Shown: in pieces, positions 1-5,489 of the stretch
Numbering within the stretch: the stretch's first letter is position 1
Layout: the number at the start of each line of letters is the position of its first letter
Assembly (NCBI GenBank): GCA_011523445.1
Contig: WTGT01000018.1
Coordinates: 1 to 5,489 of the forward strand
Direction: 5' to 3'
Source of the DNA: Paracoccaceae bacterium
Lineage (GTDB): Bacteria > Pseudomonadota > Alphaproteobacteria > Rhodobacterales > Rhodobacteraceae
Length of the DNA: 5,489 nucleotides
Notes under the pieces: generated by a model
What the model was told of the DNA's origin: nothing
What the model saw: only the letters and a program-made list of their open reading frames with translations
Database searches by the model: none
Position numbers and translations under genes: made by a program

Positions 1-42
1 TATACCCTCAAGGAACAAGTTCTGTTCAAACCTAGTGGGTAA
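1..42 (+). other. Possible 3' end of an upstream gene (very weak)
   Basis: Reading from base 1 in frame 1 gives 13 residues (YTLKEQVLFKPSG) and a TAA stop at 40-42. In many alphaproteobacteria ccmE precedes ccmF, and CcmE proteins often end in a loose tail containing something like LKEQG, so this could be the end of ccmE. Thirteen residues are far too few to show it, the conserved CcmE haem-binding region is outside the window, and the other two forward frames also stop quickly (tag at 33-35, tga at 56-58). Bases 43-122 show no gene and no convincing promoter. Confidence 0.2.
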
Positions 43-122
43 ACTTCCGATTTTGTGATTGTTATCATTTGGTTCAGCATCATCACCAATATTTATGAAA
101 ACCATCATTCAAGAAGAAAGCA

Positions 123-2084
123 ATGATTACTGAAATCGGGCATCTTTCACTAATTTTAGCCTTGCTTGTTTCTGTTCTGCAAATTGGTGTTCTTGGCGTG
201 GGATACACCAAAAACATATTCAATTGGCTATATGCCGGTACTCTGATAGCAGTTGTGCAATTTGGATTTATAGGAATATCTTTCCTGTCAATCACTTGGG
301 CCTTTGTCAATTCGGACTTTTCCCTAGCCCTTGTAACTAACAATTCCCATACTCTGAAACCACTCTTGTATAAGATTTCAGGAGTTTGGGGCAATCACGA
401 GGGATCCATGCTTCTATGGGTGCTGGTATTATCTTTCTTCGGGTTTCTGCTGGCTGTTTTGCAAAGACAAATTCCCCTCAAGTTCAAGGCACTTGTACTT
501 TTTTTTCAATCAGCGATAACCCTTGCTTTTCTGTCATTCATCCTGTTCACTTCAAATCCGTTTGCCCGGTTGGAATTCCCACCATTCAATGGCTATGATC
601 TGAATCCGCTGTTGCAGGATCCGGGTTTGGCATTTCATCCACCACTGCTCTATATGGGTTATGTCGGTTTATCGATTTCCTTCAGTTTTGCACTGGCAGG
701 ACTTGTCAATGGCACTATCAATTCTGCCTGGGCCAGTTGGGTTCGTCCCTGGACCCTTCTTTCATGGATTTTTCTAACTCTCGGCATAGCCCTTGGTTCC
801 TGGTGGGCATATTATGAACTTGGCTGGGGAGGCTGGTGGTTTTGGGATCCGGTTGAGAACGCTTCCTTCATGCCGTGGCTTATTACAACTGCACTACTGC
901 ATTCTACACTTGTATTGGAAAAAAGAGAGCAACTGGCCAAATGGACTGTCCTGCTGTCAATCCTTGCATTTTCACTGTCACTCATAGGTACTTTTTTGGT
1001 AAGATCAGGCATAATTACCTCAGTACATTCCTTTGCAAGCGACCCGACGAGAGGAATATATATTCTGGCGATCATGCTTCTTTTTACAGGGGGAGCATTT
1101 GCCCTCTACCTTCTTTTGGGAAAGAAGATAAGGGGTGGTCGGGTGTTTTCTTTTTGGAGCAGGGAATCGGCCCTGATTTCAAACAACTTTCTTCTGGTGA
1201 TTTCAGCCATGGTAGTCTTTATCGGGACCTTTTGGCCCCTTATAATAGAAACGATTCATGGGGATAAAATCTCGGTAGGTCCCCCATACTTCAACTTGAC
1301 CTTTACTCCCTTCATGATAGCCCTTTCGTTGTTATTGCCCATTGGTGTTTCACTTGCCTGGAAACGGGGCAATATCTCCAGAGCTTTCAAAAGTCTGATT
1401 GCTCCGGCTATCCTGGCTCTTGTACTGGCCATTTTGATTTTGTCCCTGCAGACAGGCATGAGGATGCTGGGTCCTGTTGGTTTGATGTTGGCGGCCTGGA
1501 TTATTCTCGGAACGTTGTGGGAACTCGCCGTTAAGGTGGGTTTCGGTAAGCATCCCCTAGGAAAATCCCTAAGATGGTTGAAACTACTTCCTAGAACAGA
1601 ATATGGAAAATCAATGGCTCACTTGGGATTCGGATTTGCCATTATTGGGATAGCCTCGATTACCTCCTGGGAAATAGAAGATATCAGGGTTGTTCAAATT
1701 GGCGATACCTATCAGGTCGGTTCCTATGAATTTCAATTACTGGACGTGAAGGAGATAAGGGGACCCAATTACTTTGCACAAATGGGAGAATTTGAGGTAT
1801 TTCAGGACAATTCGCTTGAAGCAAGGATGTTCCCGGAAAAGAGGGTATATCCAGTGGCCAACTCAACAACTACCGAGGCAGCCATAGACATGGGTGTGCT
1901 AAGAGATCTTTATATAGTCCTTGGTGATTTTCAGGGAGAGAATGCTTGGGCTGTCAGAACTTATATCAAGCCTATGGTCAACTGGATTTGGATAGGTGCA
2001 TTTGTAATGGCTCTGGGTGGTTGCATCAGTTTGAGCGCTAGATTTCCAGTGCTTCGTAGCAGAGAGTTGAGGAAAGTAAGTTGA
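123..2084 (+). CDS. ccmF: Cytochrome c-type biogenesis protein CcmF (haem lyase subunit)
   Basis: CcmF is the polytopic inner-membrane core of the System I haem lyase. It takes haem from holo-CcmE and, with CcmH (and usually CcmI), attaches it to the CxxCH cysteines of apocytochrome c in the periplasm. The 653 residues match the usual family length of about 640-660. Hydrophobic segments run through residues 1-515, and a final helix lies near 618-638. The tryptophan-rich haem-binding WWD domain is at 233-246 (LGWGGWWFWDPVEN). The four histidines known as haem ligands in the Escherichia coli protein have clear counterparts: His172 (AFHPPLLYMGY), His260 (ALLHS), His302 (SVHSFASDP) and His500 (MAHLGFG). 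A soluble periplasmic stretch at about 515-615 carries the conserved TEAAID...RDLY block (585-597). The ATG at 123 gives the standard N-terminus; its ribosome site (aagaag, 111-116) is weak. The gene is intact and overlaps ccmH by four bases. Alphaproteobacterial literature also calls it cycK. Confidence 0.97.
   Translation: MITEIGHLSLILALLVSVLQIGVLGVGYTKNIFNWLYAGTLIAVVQFGFIGISFLSITWAFVNSDFSLALVTNNSHTLKPLLYKISGVWGNHEGSMLLWVLVLSFFGFLLAVLQRQIPLKFKALVLFFQSAITLAFLSFILFTSNPFARLEFPPFNGYDLNPLLQDPGLAFHPPLLYMGYVGLSISFSFALAGLVNGTINSAWASWVRPWTLLSWIFLTLGIALGSWWAYYELGWGGWWFWDPVENASFMPWLITTALLHSTLVLEKREQLAKWTVLLSILAFSLSLIGTFLVRSGIITSVHSFASDPTRGIYILAIMLLFTGGAFALYLLLGKKIRGGRVFSFWSRESALISNNFLLVISAMVVFIGTFWPLIIETIHGDKISVGPPYFNLTFTPFMIALSLLLPIGVSLAWKRGNISRAFKSLIAPAILALVLAILILSLQTGMRMLGPVGLMLAAWIILGTLWELAVKVGFGKHPLGKSLRWLKLLPRTEYGKSMAHLGFGFAIIGIASITSWEIEDIRVVQIGDTYQVGSYEFQLLDVKEIRGPNYFAQMGEFEVFQDNSLEARMFPEKRVYPVANSTTTEAAIDMGVLRDLYIVLGDFQGENAWAVRTYIKPMVNWIWIGAFVMALGGCISLSARFPVLRSRELRKVS
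2069..2073 (+). promoter_or_regulatory. Ribosome binding site deciding the TTG start of ccmH
   Basis: A GAGGA motif lies inside the last codons of ccmF, seven bases before the TTG at 2081-2083. It supports initiation at this non-ATG codon, and its place inside ccmF suggests the two genes are translationally coupled. Confidence 0.6.
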
Positions 2085-2539
2085 AAAGGTTCATCACATT
2101 TTTTGTTTTGCTGATCTTCTTACCCTTAGGTGTTTTGGGGGTTGAACCGAATGAAATCCTTGATGATCCTCAACTGGAACAAAGAGCTAGGGATATTTCC
2201 CAAAATATCCGATGCATGGTTTGTCAAAACGAAAATATAGATGATTCTGCAGCTGAACTTGCCAGGGATTTTCGAATTCTAATTCGGGAGATGTTGGTAG
2301 AAGGCAATACGGATCAACAGATTTATGATTATATCGAGGATCGATATGGCGAATTTGCCCTGCTCCAGCCTAGGTTCAATCCAAAAAACTGGATTTTGTA
2401 TTTCTCTGGACCCATTTTGATTATACTTTGCCTGATCCTCATCTATAGAAGATACAGAAACAGTAAATTTGAAGAATTGCCTGCAAATGATTTAACTCCG
2501 GAAGAGAAACAAAAAATTGAAGAGCTAATTTCCAAATGA
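2081..2539 (+). CDS. ccmH: Cytochrome c-type biogenesis protein CcmH (short alphaproteobacterial type)
   Basis: CcmH is a membrane-anchored periplasmic thiol oxidoreductase of System I cytochrome c maturation that keeps or brings the apocytochrome CxxCH cysteines ready for haem ligation and works in complex with CcmF. The 152-residue product has a hydrophobic signal segment at residues 4-20 with a plausible cleavage after VLG (residue 20). The diagnostic motif IRCMVCQNENIDDS (43-56) contains the redox cysteines Cys45 and Cys48. The conserved RYGEFALLQPRF stretch follows at 88-99, then one transmembrane helix at about 103-122, then a short charged tail. There is no TPR (CcmI-like) extension, unlike the fused enteric CcmH. 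The start is TTG, sharing TTGA with the ccmF stop. The next in-frame TTG (codon 10) would destroy the signal segment, so the 2081 start is preferred. It is also known as cycL. Confidence 0.95.
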   Translation: MKRFITFFVLLIFLPLGVLGVEPNEILDDPQLEQRARDISQNIRCMVCQNENIDDSAAELARDFRILIREMLVEGNTDQQIYDYIEDRYGEFALLQPRFNPKNWILYFSGPILIILCLILIYRRYRNSKFEELPANDLTPEEKQKIEELISK

Positions 2540-2590
2540 ATTATTGTGTAGAATTCTTGAAACCTGATTATAGCGAATTGTAATCAACAA

Positions 2591-2595
2591 AAGGG
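2591..2595 (+). promoter_or_regulatory. Ribosome binding site for the GTG start at 2603
   Basis: AAGGG lies seven bases before the GTG at 2603-2605. This spacing supports the GTG over the later in-frame ATG at codon 8. The 63-base gap it sits in (2540-2602) shows no convincing promoter or terminator. Confidence 0.5.
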
Positions 2596-2602
2596 TGCTA
2601 AG

Positions 2603-3379
2603 GTGGAATACAAATCCATAACAATGACAATTGATAGCGGTATTGCAATCGTGAAGATGAACAGGCCTGAGGTCAGGAATGCCCTGAATGCTGAAATGCG
2701 ACGGGAACTGACCGATGCCATCAAGAGGGCAGAATCCGAGGGCAGAGTATTGGTTTTGACTGGTGAAGGGAATGCTTTTTGTTCGGGGCAGGATCTGGGA
2801 GATAATATCAACCTAGGGAATGCTGATCTTGAACAAACCTTGCGTGATGAATATTACCCCATAATCGATGCAATATATAACTCAAGAATACCCAGCATAG
2901 CCGCAGTTAATGGTGCTGCTGCAGGAGCTGGCGCAAATTTGGCCTTGGCCACGGATGTGGTCATTGCGGCTGAAAGTGCTTATTTCCTACAGGCTTTTAC
3001 AAGAATCGGCCTAATACCAGATGCAGGTGGTACTTGGTACTTGCCACGAAAAATAGGTTTAGCCAAGGCGATGGGAGCTTCCCTGTTTGCTGAAAGGATT
3101 TCGGCAGCCGAGGCCAGTAATTGGGGAATGATTTGGGAAGCAATCCCAGATGATCAATTTGAAGAACATTGGTTCTTGCGTGCCAAACAACTGGCCGAAG
3201 GTCCAACGCTTGCCTATCACAACCTGAAACAGGCGTTTCGAAAGACCTATGACAACAATCTCAAGGAACAATTCAGATTGGAGGCAAAATTGCAGAGCAA
3301 ACTCGGAAAATCCCGTGATTTCCGGGAGGGAATAATGGCTTTTGTTGAAAAAAGACTTCCCAAATTCGAGGGAAGATAG
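2603..3379 (+). CDS. PaaG-like enoyl-CoA hydratase/isomerase (crotonase superfamily)
   Basis: This is a cytoplasmic acyl-CoA enzyme of the crotonase fold, 258 residues, which is the usual full length. It most resembles PaaG, the ring 1,2-epoxyphenylacetyl-CoA isomerase of phenylacetate breakdown, which also has Delta3-Delta2 enoyl-CoA isomerase activity. Visible signatures are NRPEVRNAL (20-28), the oxyanion and CoA loop FCSGQDL (59-65), NGAAAGAGANLALATD (103-118), IGLIPDAGGTWYLPR (135-149) and a C-terminal FREGIMAFVEKR block (240-251) that closely follows the PaaG tail. Asp140 sits at the position of the PaaG catalytic aspartate. The two glutamates of true enoyl-CoA hydratases are replaced by Asn112 and Phe132, so isomerase activity is more likely than hydratase. 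The GTG start is chosen for its ribosome site and because residues 1-8 align with the family N-terminus. No other phenylacetate (paa) gene is present, so the true substrate is unknown and I give no symbol. It lies 63 bases after ccmH, probably on the same transcript. Confidence 0.88.
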   Translation: MEYKSITMTIDSGIAIVKMNRPEVRNALNAEMRRELTDAIKRAESEGRVLVLTGEGNAFCSGQDLGDNINLGNADLEQTLRDEYYPIIDAIYNSRIPSIAAVNGAAAGAGANLALATDVVIAAESAYFLQAFTRIGLIPDAGGTWYLPRKIGLAKAMGASLFAERISAAEASNWGMIWEAIPDDQFEEHWFLRAKQLAEGPTLAYHNLKQAFRKTYDNNLKEQFRLEAKLQSKLGKSRDFREGIMAFVEKRLPKFEGR

Positions 3380-3448
3380 TTGCTGTTTACACCGATTATT
3401 TTGGGAAAACTTTGTTAGCCTAACTTTTACCTCATGATCGGAAGGTAT
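3380..3448. other. Convergent intergenic gap
   Basis: These 69 bases lie between two genes that end facing each other, where a terminator for one or both units would be expected. The only symmetry seen is GTTA-gcc-TAAC (3414-3424) followed by four T, which is too short a stem to call a terminator. Confidence 0.5.
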
Positions 3449-4075
3449 TCAGCCAGCTAATCCTGCATAAAATTTATAGGTTTCTTCAGCCATGTTTCGA
3501 GCAGTTTCAGGATCTTCACCAGTTGTTATGTGGACATCGGCCCAAGATTCTGCTTCGTTTTTCAAGTAAACCCTGCCTTCATCGGTACCAACCCATATCT
3601 TACCTTCCTCAACTACTGAAGTTCCTGTCGTAAGATAATTGGTAAGTCCAAGAAAACACAATCCCCACCCCACTCCGGTAGCGCCAGGACCGTATTTTGC
3701 CCAAAATGGATCCCCTTCGCCATAATTCATTATGTGGCTGAGAATGAGATTAGTTGAATTGTTCTCCTCTTCCAGACTGACGGCAACCCAGCTTACATCT
3801 CCCATGAATTCCCACGTTATCTTGAATTCATGAGGTGCTTTGCAAACAAGTATCTTGCCACTTGCATTACCTACAAGATCGTAATTACCTCCCTCGGTTA
3901 AATCACCTGATATGGGTAGAAACCAGTTCGGGATATGATTTTCCTGTGTAATCGCTTCCCAGATTTTATTTATATCCATCTGATATGCTTTACCAATACG
4001 GACAATTCGACAAGTCTTGCCTTCATGAGGGGCCTTGTAATATTCCCTCAAATCAACTTCTGAGATATCCTGCAT
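3449..4075 (-). CDS. SRPBCC family protein (AHSA1/START-like ligand-binding domain)
   Basis: The product is a predicted small cytoplasmic protein of the SRPBCC helix-grip fold, close to the AHSA1 (Aha1 C-terminal-like) group. These proteins form a hydrophobic pocket; most bacterial members have no defined ligand or role. The family pattern is clear: KIWEAIT (37-43) and NHIPNWFLPISGDL (46-59), then GGNYDLVGNASG (62-73), KITWEF (85-90), VSWVAVSL (94-101) and YGPGATGVGW (128-137). The C-terminus is helical, SWADVH...AEETYKFY (177-203). From the ATG at 4075 the protein has 208 residues, near the usual 200-220. That start has GGAG (4085-4088) nine bases upstream. The ATG at 4090 (213 residues) is possible but lacks a visible ribosome site. 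A still longer reading from 4210 overlaps the peptidase gene by 98 bases and its extra residues look like a shadow. The gene follows the M20 peptidase gene by 37 bases, so co-transcription is likely. Confidence 0.82.
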   Translation of the reverse strand: MQDISEVDLREYYKAPHEGKTCRIVRIGKAYQMDINKIWEAITQENHIPNWFLPISGDLTEGGNYDLVGNASGKILVCKAPHEFKITWEFMGDVSWVAVSLEEENNSTNLILSHIMNYGEGDPFWAKYGPGATGVGWGLCFLGLTNYLTTGTSVVEEGKIWVGTDEGRVYLKNEAESWADVHITTGEDPETARNMAEETYKFYAGLAG

Positions 4076-4084
4076 TTTCCTGAT

Positions 4085-4088
4085 CTCC
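4085..4088 (-). promoter_or_regulatory. Ribosome binding site favouring the 4075 start of the SRPBCC gene
   Basis: On the minus strand GGAG lies nine bases before the ATG at 4073-4075. It overlaps the alternative ATG at 4088-4090, for which no ribosome site is seen, so it is the main argument for the shorter protein. Confidence 0.4.
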
Positions 4089-4112
4089 ATTAACACAATT
4101 TTTTGCCAGCGA

Positions 4113-5486
4113 TTATGCCTGTGAATTATAAAGTACCCTAATCCAGCTTCGGATACCACGATAAAAGGATTCAAAATCATACTTCTCGTTGGGTGAGTGA
4201 ATATTGTCATTGTCCTTACCGAAACCAGTCAATAATGAATCCATCCCCAAAAGTTCCTGAAAATATCCAGCAATCGGTATTGAACCACCACAACCGGCAT
4301 AAACAGCTTCTTTTTGCCATTCTTCAGTAAGTGCCGACCTTACAATTTCGAACATTGGATCACTGGTTGGCATTTGACAGGCTCCGCCTAGGCCATGATT
4401 GATAAATTTTACTGAACAATCAGCGGGTATTCTTGATTCAACAAATGAACGGAAATTATCCCTTATTTGTTGGGGGTCCTGGTCGCCAACCAATCTGCAA
4501 CTCACTTTGGCCGAGGCTTTCGAAGGTATAACTGTTTTGAAACCTTCACCCGTATATCCACCATTAATACCGTTGATTTCACATGTTGGCCTAGACCAGA
4601 GTTTTTCGAGGGGAGTTCGGTCTATTTCACCAATAGGCAATTGCAAGCCAATATCACCTAGAAAACCCTGCTGGTCAAAATTCAAATTATCCCATTGGGC
4701 CTTGTGTGAAGGCTCAAGTTCCAGGACCCCGTCATAAAAATTCTCGATCATGACTCTCCCATCCGCATCAAAAAGGTCCGAAATAATGTTTCCCAGAAGC
4801 TGAATTGGATTTACTGCCAAACCACCATACATTCCAGAGTGAAGATCAATTGATGGGCCAATGATTTCAAATTCAATACCCATCAAGCCCCTGAGCTGGG
4901 TAATGATGGCAGGAATTTCAGATTCAAATAGCCCTGTATCACAAATGAAGGCCAGATCAGCTTTAAGTTCCTCAGCATTTTCCTTCAAAAATGGAATTAG
5001 TGAAGGTGATCCAGATTCTTCCTCACCCTCAAGTAAGATAGAAATACCGGCGGGTGGTTTTCCTGTGACATCCTTCCAAACTCGGCAGGCCTCTACAAAA
5101 GTCATCAATTGTCCCTTGTCATCTGATGCTCCCCTGGCATGTATCGCCTTTTGGCCATTTTCTGAAACAATGGTTGGCTCGAATGGTGCATGATGCCACT
5201 TCTCCAAAGGGTCAACTGGCTGTACATCATAATGACCATAAAACAGGATATTGGATGAAGAACGTTCGCCATGTGCCACCACCATGGGATGACCATCCGT
5301 TTCTCTTACACTCGCTGAAAATCCAATTGAATTCAGGTCAGATTCCAGCCAGTCAGCAGCTCTGCGGCACTCATCCCTGTATTGGGGGTCGGTTGATATC
5401 GAGGGGATTTTCAGGAGATCACAAAGCCTATCAAGTGAGTCCTGAAATTGCCTGTCCACCTGATTAAGGAGGTCATCTAAAGTCAT
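4113..5486 (-). CDS. M20-family metallopeptidase (dipeptidase-like)
   Basis: This is a zinc-type di-metal peptidase of the M20 family (ArgE/DapE/carnosinase/PepV relatives), probably cytoplasmic since no signal peptide is seen, and likely to cleave dipeptides or similar amide substrates. Its 457 residues match the usual 450-470 of M20 dipeptidases. The metal and catalytic residues are all visible: His85 and Asp87 in GHYDVQPVDP, the ASDDKGQ loop with the bridging Asp122 (or 123), and EGEEESGS with the expected general base Glu156 and ligand Glu157. Asp183 is in CDTG and the final ligand His430 is in NIHSPNEKYD. The lid/dimerisation domain spans about 195-390 and carries DLHSGMYGG (214-222), whose histidine normally reaches the partner active site. 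GGSIPI (400-405) belongs to the C-terminal catalytic part. The ATG at 5484-5486 gives a normal family N-terminus; its promoter and ribosome site lie outside the window. It is the first of two minus-strand genes. Substrate cannot be assigned from sequence. Confidence 0.93.
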   Translation of the reverse strand: MTLDDLLNQVDRQFQDSLDRLCDLLKIPSISTDPQYRDECRRAADWLESDLNSIGFSASVRETDGHPMVVAHGERSSSNILFYGHYDVQPVDPLEKWHHAPFEPTIVSENGQKAIHARGASDDKGQLMTFVEACRVWKDVTGKPPAGISILLEGEEESGSPSLIPFLKENAEELKADLAFICDTGLFESEIPAIITQLRGLMGIEFEIIGPSIDLHSGMYGGLAVNPIQLLGNIISDLFDADGRVMIENFYDGVLELEPSHKAQWDNLNFDQQGFLGDIGLQLPIGEIDRTPLEKLWSRPTCEINGINGGYTGEGFKTVIPSKASAKVSCRLVGDQDPQQIRDNFRSFVESRIPADCSVKFINHGLGGACQMPTSDPMFEIVRSALTEEWQKEAVYAGCGGSIPIAGYFQELLGMDSLLTGFGKDNDNIHSPNEKYDFESFYRGIRSWIRVLYNSQA

Positions 5487-5489
5487 TAC

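Noticed and set aside
13..27. Five-base inverted repeat GAACA/TGTTC
   Set aside because: It is too short to be meaningful and has no associated regulatory context.
83..394. 103-residue open frame on the minus strand
   Set aside because: It is antisense to the start of ccmF, has no recognisable domain and lies over a strongly supported gene; a shadow frame.
875..1267. 130-residue open frame on the plus strand
   Set aside because: It lies wholly inside ccmF in another frame, across conserved ccmF residues, and its product resembles no family I recognise.
2544..2575. Possible promoter between ccmH and the PaaG-like gene (TTGTGT/TTGAAA with TATAG)
   Set aside because: The hexamers match poorly or have wrong spacing; an AT-rich gap yields such matches by chance.
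3414..3428. Small inverted repeat GTTA-gcc-TAAC followed by TTTT, considered as a terminator
   Set aside because: The stem is only four AT-rich pairs with a three-base loop and the T run is short; too weak to call despite the fitting convergent position.
4399..5467. Plus-strand open frames of 110-113 residues (4399-4737, 4861-5193, 5126-5467)
   Set aside because: All are antisense to the M20 peptidase, whose metal-binding motifs are intact; the products are low-complexity shadows.
1..5489. Search for a novel mobile, defence or repeat-based system
   Set aside because: No direct-repeat arrays, transposase, integrase, toxin-antitoxin or phage-like genes are present; five dense housekeeping-type genes account for nearly all bases.

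Overview
The window reads as an ordinary, gene-dense stretch of a Gram-negative chromosome, most likely from an AT-leaning alphaproteobacterium. Two features point that way. A System I cytochrome c maturation pair, ccmF followed directly by ccmH, has no ccmG/dsbE between the genes. The CcmH is also short (152 aa), with one thioredoxin-like CxxC motif and one C-terminal membrane anchor, as in the alphaproteobacterial cycK-cycL arrangement rather than the long fused CcmH of enterics. The assignment to a class is an inference; no rRNA or other marker is present.

Layout: positions 1-122 hold no gene I can identify, possibly the last codons of an upstream gene. Positions 123-2084 (+) encode CcmF, the haem-handling integral membrane subunit of the cytochrome c haem lyase. 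Positions 2081-2539 (+) encode CcmH, which overlaps ccmF by four bases and starts with TTG. After a 63-base gap, 2603-3379 (+) encodes a PaaG-type member of the crotonase superfamily starting with GTG. These three genes are co-directional and probably share a transcript. A 69-base convergent gap (3380-3448) separates them from a two-gene minus-strand unit: an M20-family metallopeptidase (4113-5486, complete, its start 3 bases from the window edge), followed downstream by an SRPBCC/AHSA1-like protein (3449-4075, start uncertain).

How the genes relate: CcmF and CcmH act together at the periplasmic face of the inner membrane. CcmH handles the reduced CxxCH cysteines of apocytochrome c, and CcmF receives haem from holo-CcmE and takes part in its attachment. 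The PaaG-like enzyme is a cytoplasmic acyl-CoA enzyme with no evident mechanistic link to haem attachment. The peptidase and the SRPBCC protein are probably co-transcribed, but the sequence does not show a functional connection between them.

I found no tRNA, rRNA, CRISPR array, insertion sequence, phage gene or long repeat, and nothing that looks like an undescribed system. The points most worth a second look are the crotonase-fold protein that lacks both hydratase glutamates and sits beside ccmFH, and the start-codon choices of three genes.
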